In this document: piece by piece, positions 46,156-55,156 of the stretch
Layout: each line of letters opens with the position of its first letter
How positions within the stretch are numbered: the first letter of the stretch is position 1
NCBI GenBank assembly: GCA_963812475.1
Contig: CAWEVI010000046.1
Location: forward strand, 51,760 to 115,759
Direction: 5' to 3'
Length of the DNA stretch: 64,000 nucleotides
Source of the DNA: JAMXLO01 sp963812475
GTDB taxonomy: Bacteria; Pseudomonadota; Alphaproteobacteria; Acetobacterales; Acetobacteraceae
Program-made: the position numbers and the translations under genes
Notes under the pieces: generated by a model
Database searches by the model: none
What the model saw: the letters and a program-made list of their open reading frames with translations, nothing else
What the model was told of the DNA's origin: nothing

Positions 46156-48097
46156 TCAATCTTGAGGTTTCTGAAATCCGCATTCCCGCAGGAACCGATG
46201 GATTCCATCATACACATGGGCCGGACGAGTTGTATCTTCCGCGTCTCCTTCGGGCACAAATACAATAAGACCCTGGCGTGCCCTGGTTAGGAGTACGCGA
46301 TACGAATTGGCCACATATGCCTGCCGTGTAACCTCATTTACAGCTTGCCATCGCGTTCCTTTAAATTGTAGCGCATGCCATACATTATCAGCGCGCCGAA
46401 AATTGGCGTCCCAACATAGGCATGCCCAATCGAGTTCGAGTCCTTGAACGTCGAATTCCGTTCCCGCATCCTCTAACGCATCGGCAGAGCGCACGTCGTC
46501 AGAAGAAGCCAAGAACCACTTTTCGGGCTCGATCTTGGCTTTGACGAAGATCCCGTGAGGTTTCAACCGAGCGGCGTTCGATGAGGCCAGAAGGCCTGCA
46601 CGTTCATTGCCGCGCCGACGTTCGCGCAGCCATTTACGCGCGTTCGCAAGATTACGGGTTATAAGAAGGGGATAGTTAGATAGATCCTGATAAACTCGGG
46701 CGGCGGCATCGGCATCGCCGTCAATTAGGTGCCCAACGAAGTCCGACAGTTTTTCGGCCCGAAACGAGCGGATAGATGTCGCTAGATGGAGGTCGGGCAC
46801 GGTCTTGAAATGTTGCAGTTCAGAGCGGCGCGACCGCAACTCGGGCGCATGCACTTCCCAATGGGCAAACGACCGCTCGAGCGCCCGCAGCCATTCCTCA
46901 ACGCCAGCCTCGCCCGTATTGATCTCTTGGCCTCCACCCACCAGGCAGATGATCGCGCACCAATCTACGTGACGATCCATGATGCTGAGCAAGAACTCGG
47001 GCTCCGACATCGAAAATCCGGGCTGCCCACGCTTTTGCTGCATGAACTTCGAAGTTTGATCAACGTCCCACGCACGCTGAGCCTCATCGAATATGGCGAC
47101 TTTTTCATCCGGGGCGGCGTCAGAGGCGAGCGCATCATCCCGGAAATGATGGATGTTCTGGATGAAGGCCGATGCGCGACGGTATTCCTTGGCTTTGGAG
47201 GGGACCCTGCCAGCTTCACGCTCCCTTTCGACAGCGTCGAGCGCTAACGCTTCACGCAGCACGGCGACCAATGGGCCATTTCCGGAGAGGAAGACTGCAT
47301 GCTCCTCGCTATGGGCCCGCTGGCGCGCGGTGGCCAGATTGAGCCCGGCCAGCGTCTTGCCCGACCCGGGCACCCCAGTGATGAAACAGATGATTTTCCT
47401 CCTCTGCAGCTTTGCCATGTCGATGGCATTGGCTACATAGTCCCTGGTACGGGTCAGGTTCTCGGTGCCTGCCTCGGAACGAGAAATCTCCTCGACATCG
47501 TTGCCTCGATAGAGGGCTTGGGCCGCCTCAACTATCGTCGGTGTCGGGTGGTAGCGACCGGCAATCCATTGCGCTGGATCGATCGGGGTTGCTTCGCACA
47601 TCCGGCACGCGGTTAATCGCCAACGCAAGTTCCCTAGTATTGACGCGCAAAGGACGGGCGAGGTCATCGTCATCCCATATGAATGACTGTTCCAAGCCGC
47701 CCGGGGCTTCGGTGGCGACCAGAATGGGCACGATCCGAGGTTTGTGGCTGGTTTCATGGAAGTGCTTCAGATCAAGCCCATAGCCATAGACCTGGTCCAT
47801 GCTCGAGCGATCAAACCGGTGCGCGCCGAGCTTGTATTCAACAACAAAAATGATCCCGTTCTGAAGGACGATCAAATCGGCCCGTCGGCCCATTCTCGGT
47901 ATCAGGAACTCCATAAAGAAGTGTGCTGATGGCAGCTCCGCAGCGAGCGTCCGCAGATGGCCAATCTGGTATTCCCAGGCAGCCCGCTGGGTTGGTTCAA
48001 TTGCAAATGGAAGCTTGTGGGCGAGCTGGCCTAAGATTTCGGCACCGCTTGCCGCACCGATCTCGTGAGCGGACATCGAAACGTAGGCACGATCCAT
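46156..48097 (-). pseudogene. PD-(D/E)xK nuclease-DUF2075 (Schlafen-3-like) helicase, one frameshift
   Basis: ATG 48097 starts MDRAYVSMSAHEIGAASGAE. Residues about 60-110 form a restriction-nuclease-like core: Asp74 in GRRADLIVLQ, Glu87-x-Lys89 in FVVEYKLG, and Gln102-xxx-Tyr106 in DQVYGYG. After LALAINRVPDV the frame breaks near 47590; loss of two bases from a GTG repeat explains it. The continuation CEATPIDPAQWIAGRYHPTP leads to an AAA/SF1-like ATPase of the DUF2075 type: Walker A ITGVPGSGKTLAGLN, Walker B AIFDEAQRAWD, then FDVQGLELDWACLCWDANF and YRVLLTRARQGLIVFV. The rejoined protein has about 645 residues. Without the N-part, internal starts could make the helicase alone. It is isolated at the right edge of the IS island; a role in defence is inferred from architecture and context. 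Confidence 0.82.
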
Positions 48098-48331
48098 TTG
48101 TAGGACTTTGCCCTACGCGTTGGGAGAATTCTACAGTGGAGGGCCACGCTGCCGGCGCGAAGTGCGATTTCTGTTCTACTCCGTGGCTCTCCCTGGGTCC
48201 TCCGTGTTGAAAACCGCCCGAACGAACCGGAACGGATGGAGCCAGCCAAGGCCGAGTGCGCCCTGTGATGGGGATTGCCTCGCCACGCCGGCAATGACAA
48301 GTGAATGGCCGTCCAGGCAAGGAGACCGGCA
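48098..48331. other. Island right border, with degenerate repeat
   Basis: No gene is seen. Bases 48127-48146 and 48166-48205 share a GGAGG/CCTCC-type imperfect inverted motif (TCCTCCGTGTTGAA on the right arm), similar in style to other dispersed repeats here. After about 48210 base composition returns to the high-GC norm. An AAGGAGACC ribosome site serves the amidohydrolase. Confidence 0.4.
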
Positions 48332-49369
48332 ATGAGCGCGGCGATCGAGCAACCCCAGGCCTACCCGCACCCGCACGTCAACGAGGCGTGGCTTGCCAAG
48401 CTGCGCGAGGACATCATCGACCCCGCGCTGCCGATCGTCGATGCGCACCATCACCTGTGGGAACGCAACGGTCGCTACCTGCTCGATGAACTGCGCGCTG
48501 ATCTCGCGTCGGGACACACCGTACGCGCCACCGTGTTCATCCAGTGCGGTTTCGCCTATCGCAACGCCGGCCCCGAGGAACTGCGTCCGGTCGGCGAGAC
48601 CGAATTCGTCGCCGGCATCGCCGCGCGCGCCGAGGCGGCGGGTGTCCGCGCCTGCAATGGCATCGTCGGCTACTGCGACTTCCGTCGGGTTGAGCACGTG
48701 GACGCGGTGCTGGAAGCGCACATCCACGCCGGCGGCAGCCGCTTCAAGGGCATTCGCCAGAGTGCCGGCTGGGATGCCGCGGTTATCCTGACCACGGCAA
48801 CGCCGGCCGTGCAGCATCTGTTGATGGATCCGGCGTTCCGCAGCGGACTGGGACGGCTGCGAAAGTTCGGCCTGTCCTACGAATGCTCGTTCTATCATCC
48901 GCAGCTGCCCGAGGTCATCGATCTGGCGCGCGCATTTCCCGATCAACCGATCTGCGCCAATCACTGCGGCGGCCCGATCTGCGTAGGTCCGTATCGCGCG
49001 CATCCGGAGGCAACGTTTGCCGACTGGCAGCGCGATTTGCGCGAGCTGGCGCGCTGCCCGAACGTGGTGCTGAAACTCGGCGGCCAGGCGATGACGATCC
49101 GCGGCTTCGCCTTCCACGAAGCGGTGTTGCCGCCGTCATCCGGCGAGCTGGCAGCGGCATGGCGTCCATTCATGGAAACCTGCATCGAGGCGTTCGGCGC
49201 CGAGCGCTGCATGTTCGAGAGCAACTTCCCGGTGGACAAAGGGATGTGCAGCTATCCCGTCGTGTGGAACGCATTCAAGCGTCTGGCCTCCGGATGCTCG
49301 GATGCGGAGAAGGCGGCGCTGTTCCACGGCACGGCGGCGACGTTCTACCGGTTGGGCGATATCGGCTGA
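48332..49369 (+). CDS. Amidohydrolase-2 family (TIM-barrel) hydrolase
   Basis: The 345-residue protein (MSAAIEQPQAYPHPHVNEAW) has the COG3618-type barrel start IVDAHHHLWERNG, metal-ligand candidates HHH, and the C-terminal FESNFPVDKGMCSYPVVWNAF, with Asp as likely catalytic ligand. Relatives hydrolyse lactones or decarboxylate aromatic acids; 4-sulfomuconolactone-type and 2-pyrone-4,6-dicarboxylate-type activities are known in the clan. The next gene, an ABC permease, starts 3 bases after its stop, so the two are one operon. Confidence 0.88.
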   Translation: MSAAIEQPQAYPHPHVNEAWLAKLREDIIDPALPIVDAHHHLWERNGRYLLDELRADLASGHTVRATVFIQCGFAYRNAGPEELRPVGETEFVAGIAARAEAAGVRACNGIVGYCDFRRVEHVDAVLEAHIHAGGSRFKGIRQSAGWDAAVILTTATPAVQHLLMDPAFRSGLGRLRKFGLSYECSFYHPQLPEVIDLARAFPDQPICANHCGGPICVGPYRAHPEATFADWQRDLRELARCPNVVLKLGGQAMTIRGFAFHEAVLPPSSGELAAAWRPFMETCIEAFGAERCMFESNFPVDKGMCSYPVVWNAFKRLASGCSDAEKAALFHGTAATFYRLGDIG

Positions 49370-49372
49370 CCG

Positions 49373-50164
49373 ATGCGCCGGCTCGAAGACAGCGTGCCAT
49401 TTCGCGGCGGCGGTTTCGCACCGCGCGACCTGCCGCTGGCGGGCGCGGTCGCCTTGGTCGGGCTTGTCGCGCTATGGCAGCTTGGCGATTCGCTGGGACT
49501 GATCCCGACGTTGTTCCTGCCATCACCAGCAAACATCGCGCGGGCCCTCTACCACCTGACCGTCAGCGGCGAACTGTGGAAACACCTCGGCGCGTCGCTC
49601 GCACGGCTCGCGATCGGCTGGACCACTGGAACCGTGTTCGGCATCGCCCTCGGCCTTGCGGTGGGACTGTCGTCATTGCTGCGCTCGCCGGGTATGGCGG
49701 TGGTCTCGGCGCTGTTTCCGATTCCAAAAATCGCGCTGGTGCCGTTGTTCATCATCTGGTTCGGCATCGGCGAGGGTTCGAAGATCGCCACGCTGGCGTT
49801 CGGCGTGTTTTTCCCGACCGTGATCACCACCGCCGGCGGCGTGGACAACGTGCCGCGCTCGCTGATCCGCATGGCACAGAGCTTCGGCCTTGGCCGTGCG
49901 GCCATCGTCCGCAAGATCGTGCTGCCGGCGGCGCTGCCGGCGATTCTCAGCGGCTTCCGCGTGACCACCTCGATCGCCATCGTGCTGCTGGTCGCGGCCG
50001 AGATGATTGGCGCCGAACGCGGCATCGGCGCATTCGTGCTGTCGGCCGGCAATCTGTATGACACCGATAATCTGCTTGCTGGTATCGTGGTGCTGTCGCT
50101 GCTCGGCCTGGGGGTGGCATGGGTGATCGGGCTGCTGGAGCGCAGACTGCTGGCCTGGCGTTGA
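49373..50164 (+). CDS. ABC transporter permease, SsuC/TauC type
   Basis: The 263-residue inner-membrane protein has six hydrophobic segments and the binding-protein-dependent permease loop (EAA-like SLIRMAQSFGLGRAAIVRKIVLP), with early motifs LWQLGDSLGLIPTLFLPSP and PKIALVPLFIIWFGIGEGSK. It belongs to the NitT/TauT/SsuC family, the partner type for the binding protein at 33806 and ATPase at 34861. No ATPase or binding protein is adjacent here. The mobile island between 36.8 and 48.2 kb separates the parts. Confidence 0.92.
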   Translation: MRRLEDSVPFRGGGFAPRDLPLAGAVALVGLVALWQLGDSLGLIPTLFLPSPANIARALYHLTVSGELWKHLGASLARLAIGWTTGTVFGIALGLAVGLSSLLRSPGMAVVSALFPIPKIALVPLFIIWFGIGEGSKIATLAFGVFFPTVITTAGGVDNVPRSLIRMAQSFGLGRAAIVRKIVLPAALPAILSGFRVTTSIAIVLLVAAEMIGAERGIGAFVLSAGNLYDTDNLLAGIVVLSLLGLGVAWVIGLLERRLLAWR

Positions 50165-50178
50165 ACTCCGGACGAAGG

Positions 50179-51540
50179 ATGCGGGAGATGCAGCGGCGGA
50201 TCGTCAACGTCACCGCCGTCATGGAGGCGCAGCGTTTCGGCAGATTCGCCTGGACCCTGCTCGGCTGGATGTTTCTCTGCATGCTGCTGGATGGGTTCGA
50301 TTTTGCCGCCATCTCGTTCGTCGTGCCGCAGATTGCACGCGAATGGCACGTCGAGGTGGGCAGCTTCGGCTGGGTGCTGGGCATTGGCGTGTTCGGCCTG
50401 ATGGTGGGTTCGATCGTTTTCGGCTGGGTGGGCGACCGGATCGGCCGCAAGAAGACGATCATCCTGGGCTGCTGGCTGTTCGGCGGCTTCACGCTTGTCT
50501 CGATGTGGGCGTCATCGGTGACCATGCTGATGTGGCTGCGCTTCCTCGCGGGCGTCGGCCTCTACGCTGCCGTCCCGAATGCGATCGTTTTGGTCAGCGA
50601 GTTCGCGCCGCGGCGGCTGCGTGCGACCTGGGTGGTCCTGATGTTCACCGGCTTCACCATCGGCGCCGTGGTGGCCGGTCTGGTTGCCGCAAGCATGATC
50701 CCGCGCTTCGGCTGGCAGGTGATGTTTTTGCTTGGGGGCGCGCTGCCGTTCGCGCTTTCGGCGTGTCTGTGGCTGGCGTTGCCGGAATCGGTCCGGTTCC
50801 TGGCATTGCGCGAGGCGCGGTGGCCTGAATTGGCGCGTGTGCTCTCGCGCATGCAGCCCGGCTCCGCAATCGACAAAAATGCGCGCTTCGTGATCAACGA
50901 GGAGGTACCGGCGAAGCGCTTCACCCCGATGCTGCTGTTTTCCGGCAGGCTGCTGCTGATCACGCCGCTGCTCTGGCTGTTCTATATCTTCAATTCCGCG
51001 GCCGTGTTCTTCATGCAGAGCTGGATGCCGGTGCTGATCCAGGGTGTCGGACTGTCCGCGAGCGAGGCGGCGCTGACCACGTCCGTCTATTCGTTGGGCG
51101 GGACGATCGGCGGACTGGTGACGGGTCGGATCATCGACCGGTTGGGATTGATTGCAGTGACGGCTCTGCCCTTGTCCGGTGCGGTGCTGAGCCTGGTTGT
51201 CGGGCTGTCGATGCCGGTCGTGTTGCTGGAAGTTCTGGTATTTGCGCTGGGCTTTTTCGTGGTAGGCGCGCAGTTTGCCTGCACCGCCATCGCCCCGGTG
51301 TTCTATCCGACGGCGTATCGCGCCAACGCCGAGGGCTGGGCGCTGGCCGTTGCCAAGATCGGGTCGATTGCAGGGCCGGTGGTCGGAGGGATGCTGCTGC
51401 GGATGCACCTGCCGATGTATCAGCTGTTCTACGTTGCGGCGGTGCCGCTGCTGTTCAGCACAGTATTTGCGTTTGGACTGGGACACACCTCGCGCGGTTA
51501 CCTTCGCGACAGTGCGACGATGGCGGGACAGAGCGGATGA
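50179..51540 (+). CDS. MFS transporter, aromatic acid:H+ symporter (AAHS) type
   Basis: The product of about 453 residues starts MREMQRRIVNVTAVMEAQRF; ATG 50188 is an equally good start. It has twelve membrane segments with the AAHS-type first helix LLDGFDFAAISFVVPQIARE, the DRIGRKK loop and GVGLYAAVPNAIVLVSEFAPRR. Relatives import benzoate, 4-hydroxybenzoate or other acids. It lies 14 bases after the permease gene in the same operon, supporting an organic-acid substrate for the amidohydrolase pathway. Confidence 0.88.
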   Translation: MREMQRRIVNVTAVMEAQRFGRFAWTLLGWMFLCMLLDGFDFAAISFVVPQIAREWHVEVGSFGWVLGIGVFGLMVGSIVFGWVGDRIGRKKTIILGCWLFGGFTLVSMWASSVTMLMWLRFLAGVGLYAAVPNAIVLVSEFAPRRLRATWVVLMFTGFTIGAVVAGLVAASMIPRFGWQVMFLLGGALPFALSACLWLALPESVRFLALREARWPELARVLSRMQPGSAIDKNARFVINEEVPAKRFTPMLLFSGRLLLITPLLWLFYIFNSAAVFFMQSWMPVLIQGVGLSASEAALTTSVYSLGGTIGGLVTGRIIDRLGLIAVTALPLSGAVLSLVVGLSMPVVLLEVLVFALGFFVVGAQFACTAIAPVFYPTAYRANAEGWALAVAKIGSIAGPVVGGMLLRMHLPMYQLFYVAAVPLLFSTVFAFGLGHTSRGYLRDSATMAGQSG

Positions 51541-51555
51541 CAGCAAGGAGTTGAC

Positions 51556-52587
51556 ATGGAACGGATCGATCTGCGTTCGGACACGGTGACGCTGCCGAGC
51601 TATCCGATGCGGGCCGCAATGGCCAACGCGCCGGTCGGCGACGACCAGTACGGCGAGGACCCGACGGTCCGCGCACTGCAGGAGCGCATCCGGGCGTTGC
51701 TCGGCAAGGAGGCCGCGCTGTTCGTGCCGAGCGGCACGATGGCGAATCAGATCGGTCTGAAGCTGCTCACACGTCCCGGCGACGACGTGGTGGTGGGCGA
51801 TGAGTCACATATCGTCTGGCACGAGTCCGGTGCTGCGGCGGCGAATTCAGGCGTGCAATTCACCGTGGTCGGGCACGGCGGTCTGTTTTGCGCGGCGGAT
51901 CTCCGTGCAGCCTGCAAGCCGCCGGGGCATATCATCTTTCCGCCGACCACGCTGGTGGTGGTGGAGAACACACACAACCGCGGCGGCGGCGTGGTGTTCC
52001 CACAGGAGGAGGCGGAGGCGATCTGCCGCACCGCGCGCGAGCTTGGCATGTCGAGCTATCTCGACGGCGCTCGGTTGTTCAACACCGCGGTCGCCACCGG
52101 ACGCTCATTGGCCGAACTGGCGGCGCCGTTCGATGTGGTTTCGGTTGCGTTGTCGAAAGGACTCGGCTGCCCTGTCGGGAGCGTGATTGCCGGCCGTGCC
52201 GCCGACATGGTACGCGCGGTTCGGGCGCGGCGCATGTTCGGCGGTGCGATGCGCCAATCCGGTATCCTGGCTGCCGCCGGTCTGTACGCGCTCGACCACA
52301 ATGTGGCACGTCTGGCCGAGGACCATGCGAACGCACGGGTCATGGCCGAACGCCTGGCGGAAACGCCGGTGGAGATCGAACTGGCGACGGTTCAGACGAA
52401 CATCGTGATCTTCCGCCTGCCAGCGGCTTTGCCCGACGCGGACACGATCGTGCGCCGTGCGAAGGAAGCGGGCGTCCTGGTGTCCGCATTCGCGACGCGA
52501 ACGGTACGCGCGGTGACGCATCTGGATGTGAATGCGGCGCAGTGCAGGCAGGCGGCCGACGTGCTGGCGAAGGCGGTGGAGACCTGA
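51556..52587 (+). CDS. ltaE: Low-specificity L-threonine aldolase
   Basis: The 343-residue PLP enzyme cleaves threonine or related beta-hydroxy amino acids to glycine and an aldehyde. Landmarks: MERIDLRSDTVTLPSYPMR, FVPSGTMANQIGL, HIFPPTTLVVVENTHNRGG-type block, and the PLP Lys in SVALSKGLGCPVGS. Length fits. An AAGGAG ribosome site precedes ATG 51556. It is the fourth gene of the operon starting at 48332. Confidence 0.93.
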   Translation: MERIDLRSDTVTLPSYPMRAAMANAPVGDDQYGEDPTVRALQERIRALLGKEAALFVPSGTMANQIGLKLLTRPGDDVVVGDESHIVWHESGAAAANSGVQFTVVGHGGLFCAADLRAACKPPGHIIFPPTTLVVVENTHNRGGGVVFPQEEAEAICRTARELGMSSYLDGARLFNTAVATGRSLAELAAPFDVVSVALSKGLGCPVGSVIAGRAADMVRAVRARRMFGGAMRQSGILAAAGLYALDHNVARLAEDHANARVMAERLAETPVEIELATVQTNIVIFRLPAALPDADTIVRRAKEAGVLVSAFATRTVRAVTHLDVNAAQCRQAADVLAKAVET

Positions 52588-52776
52588 ATGGCCGAAACGA
52601 CGCCGATGCACGACTGGTTGTCGCCGCGCCTGCTGTCGTTGGTTCGAGATGCCGAGCGGGCGGGCTTCGACCGTGCGGCCGTCGTTGCGGTGATCACCGA
52701 TCTGATCACGGTGCCGCCGTTCAATGACGCAGATGCGGCTCCAAACAATGACAAATCACAAACCTTCGAATCATGA
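52588..52776 (+). CDS. Small hypothetical protein
   Basis: This 62-residue frame (MAETTPMHDWLSPRLLSLVR) begins directly after the threonine aldolase stop, with no gap, suggesting translational coupling. It is mostly helical with FDRAAVVAVITDLITVPPF and a polar C-terminus. No family is recognised. Its last bases overlap the end of the convergent flavoenzyme gene by 6. Confidence 0.5.
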   Translation: MAETTPMHDWLSPRLLSLVRDAERAGFDRAAVVAVITDLITVPPFNDADAAPNNDKSQTFES

Positions 52777-53964
52777 ACCTTCCTGAGGCAACTCGACGCC
52801 CAACGCCCACCGCCCCCAGGCTCCCATGGCGGCCTGGCGGCTGGCGATGATGTGCGTGAGCAGCGTCAGAACGTCGCGCCGGATCGATGCGAGCGCGTCG
52901 GCGTCATAGACGGATCGCGCTCCGCACACCTCGACCAGCCGCTCGATCGCCCACTGCACCTGATGCTGTGCATGTGTCATGTCGCGGCGTGCGCGCAGCA
53001 CCACATCGGGCGGGATCGGCTCGCCTGCCGCGAGCAATTCCTCTGCTGCCTGCCGGCCGTTCCACATGGTCAGCGTCGCGGCATCGATTGCGGCGGCAGC
53101 CTCGCCCACCGCCACCTGCACGAACTCGCTCGCTGCCATCCGCCTCACCCCGCGCGAGACGCGCCCGCGCAGGCCGGCGACGGCGACCTCCAGGGCGCGT
53201 TGGCCGAGCGCGATCGATACCGGCGGCAGGGAATAGTTCACCAGCAGTCCGCGTGGTGCGCGCAGCACCTTGTAGTCGGGATGCACGCGTGCGCCAGGCG
53301 GTGTTCCGGCGTGTAGATCGTCCAGCAGCACACAGCGATGTTCGGGCACGAACACGTCGCGCAACCGGAGCGACCGGCTGCCGGTTCCCGCCAGCCCCAG
53401 CACATGCCAATCATCGATGATCTCGATCTCGGTGAAAGGCACCAGCAGATAGCCGACGCTGCGCGGATCGCCGGCCTTGCCGAGGAAGGCGCCGATGATC
53501 GCCCAGCGCGCGTGGCGGCAGCCGCTGGAGAATGAGTACAGGCCCGACACCCGCCAACCGCCGGCCACGCGCGTCGCCACCGAGCGCGGCGCCAGCGAGG
53601 ATGACGCCACCGCCAGCGGATCGTCGCCCCACACGTCGATCTGTGCCTGCAACGGATACGATGCGATGATCCACTGGTGTTCGCCCAGCACGGCGTAGAC
53701 CCAGGCGGACGACGCGCAGCCTTGGGTCAGCGCCTCGACGATGCGGGAAAACAGACAGAAGCGGAGCTGAAGACCGCCGAACCGGCGTGGCTGCAGCACG
53801 CGCAGGATACCGGTGCGATGGAAGTCGCCGATGGTTTCAGATGGAACGTTTCGGGCAATCGTCGTGGCGGCAGCGCGTTCTGCCAGCGTCGGGACCAGGT
53901 GCCGCGCCTGATCCAGCAAGTCCTGTTCTGCATCGTCCAGCGGTGCGTGGTCTGCCGCCGCCAT
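52771..53964 (-). CDS. Acyl-CoA dehydrogenase-like flavin monooxygenase (DszC/HpaB-clan)
   Basis: From ATG 53964 the 397-residue product (MAAADHAPLDDAEQDLLDQA) follows the acyl-CoA dehydrogenase fold: N-terminal helical domain with ILRVLQPRRFGGLQL, middle domain WRVSGLYSFSSGCRHARWAIIG, and C-terminal helical bundle (type 2) with MTHAQHQVQWAIERLVEVCGA. The catalytic Glu of true acyl-CoA dehydrogenases is not evident, so a two-component flavin monooxygenase using FMNH2 is more likely. No flavin reductase is adjacent. The long frame open upstream to 55116 merely reads the dehydrogenase gene out of frame. It follows that gene by 5 bases. Confidence 0.82.
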   Translation of the reverse strand: MAAADHAPLDDAEQDLLDQARHLVPTLAERAAATTIARNVPSETIGDFHRTGILRVLQPRRFGGLQLRFCLFSRIVEALTQGCASSAWVYAVLGEHQWIIASYPLQAQIDVWGDDPLAVASSSLAPRSVATRVAGGWRVSGLYSFSSGCRHARWAIIGAFLGKAGDPRSVGYLLVPFTEIEIIDDWHVLGLAGTGSRSLRLRDVFVPEHRCVLLDDLHAGTPPGARVHPDYKVLRAPRGLLVNYSLPPVSIALGQRALEVAVAGLRGRVSRGVRRMAASEFVQVAVGEAAAAIDAATLTMWNGRQAAEELLAAGEPIPPDVVLRARRDMTHAQHQVQWAIERLVEVCGARSVYDADALASIRRDVLTLLTHIIASRQAAMGAWGRWALGVELPQEGS

Positions 53965-53969
53965 TGGCG

Positions 53970-55046
53970 CTATTGGTTCATCCCGCGCACCGCGTCGCAC
54001 ACCGCGCGCGTCACCTCTGCTGTCGTCGCCTTGCCGCCAAGATCGGGGGTCACCACGCCCGCGGCACAGACCTGCTCGACCGCGCGCATCAGCAGATCGG
54101 CTGCCGGCTTCTCGCCCAGGTGTTCCAGCATCATCGCCCCGGTCCAGAAGCTCGCGACCGGGTTGGCGATGCCCTTGCCGGTGATATCGAACGCCGAACC
54201 GTGGATCGGCTCGAACATCGACGGGCTGCGGCGCTCGGGATCGACGTTGCCGGTGGGCGCGATGCCGAGTGACCCGGCAAGTGCCGCGGCAAGGTCCGAC
54301 AGGATATCGGCGTGCAGGTTTGTCGCCACCACCGTGTCGATCGACTGCGGCTTGCGGACCATGCGCGTGGTCATCGCGTCCACCAGTTCCTTGTCCCAGG
54401 TCACGTCCGGATAGTCGTGCGAGACCAGCGCGGCGATCTCGTCCCAGAACACCATGCCGTGCCGCTGGGCATTGGACTTCGTCACCACGGTGAGCAGCTT
54501 GCGCGGACGCGAGCGCGCGATGTCGAAGGCGAAGCGCATGATCCGCTCGACGCCGCGGCGGGTGAAGATAGCGGTCTCGGTGGCGACTTCCTCGGGCAGT
54601 CCGCGATGGGCGCGCCCGCCGTGGCCCGCGTATTCGCCCTCGCTGTTCTCGCGTACGATGACCCAGTCCAGATCGCCCGGCCCCACGTCGCGCAGCGGCG
54701 AGGTGACGCCGGGCAGGATGCGCGTGGGGCGGACATTGGCGTACTGGTCGAAGCCCTGGCAGATCGGCAGCCGCAGCCCCCACAGCGTGACGTGGTCCGG
54801 GATGTCGGGGTCGCCGACCGCACCGAAGTAGATCGCATCCGCGGTGCGCAGCCACGCCAGCGCATCCGCCGGCATGAACTCGCCATGCTTGCGGTACCAG
54901 TTGGAGCCCCAGTCGTAGTGGTCGATGGTGAGTGCGAAGTTGCCGTCGCGCGCGGCCACGGCATCGAGCACTTCCAGGCCCGCGCTGATGACTTCGGGTC
55001 CGATGCCGTCCGCTGGGATGGAGGCGATGCGATACTGGCGGGTCAT
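53970..55046 (-). CDS. Tartrate dehydrogenase / D-malate dehydrogenase (decarboxylating)
   Basis: The 358-residue member of the isocitrate/isopropylmalate dehydrogenase family starts MTRQYRIASIPADGIGPEVI. Features typical of TtuC/DmlA are PDHVTLWGLRLPICQGFDQY, RENSEGEYAGHGGR, the catalytic Lys in VVTKSNAQRHG and Asp residues in LHADILSDLAA. It oxidises and decarboxylates tartrate or D-malate with NAD. No leucine pathway genes are nearby, which argues against LeuB. It heads a two-gene operon with the flavoenzyme. Confidence 0.9.
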   Translation of the reverse strand: MTRQYRIASIPADGIGPEVISAGLEVLDAVAARDGNFALTIDHYDWGSNWYRKHGEFMPADALAWLRTADAIYFGAVGDPDIPDHVTLWGLRLPICQGFDQYANVRPTRILPGVTSPLRDVGPGDLDWVIVRENSEGEYAGHGGRAHRGLPEEVATETAIFTRRGVERIMRFAFDIARSRPRKLLTVVTKSNAQRHGMVFWDEIAALVSHDYPDVTWDKELVDAMTTRMVRKPQSIDTVVATNLHADILSDLAAALAGSLGIAPTGNVDPERRSPSMFEPIHGSAFDITGKGIANPVASFWTGAMMLEHLGEKPAADLLMRAVEQVCAAGVVTPDLGGKATTAEVTRAVCDAVRGMNQ

Positions 55047-55156
55047 GGATCGGTTCCCGATTGGCCGTGTTGCGCTGTTGCAGGCGAGTGGTAGCGCCTG
55101 GGCGCCGGATTACCAAGCGATGGCTCGGATTGACGTTCTGGTGCTAGGCTGGGGCC

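Noticed and set aside
36806..48331. Integrative element with attachment sites at a tRNA gene
   Set aside because: No tRNA, integrase or direct-repeat att pair was found at either border; the island looks like piled-up IS copies.
53970..55046. 3-isopropylmalate dehydrogenase (leuB)
   Set aside because: The block PDHVTLWGLRLPICQG is typical of tartrate/D-malate dehydrogenases, and no leucine genes are nearby.
52771..55116. Single minus-strand frame of 781 codons as a fusion protein
   Set aside because: Its upstream part reads the tartrate dehydrogenase gene out of frame; the true flavoenzyme starts at 53964, 5 bases after that gene's stop.
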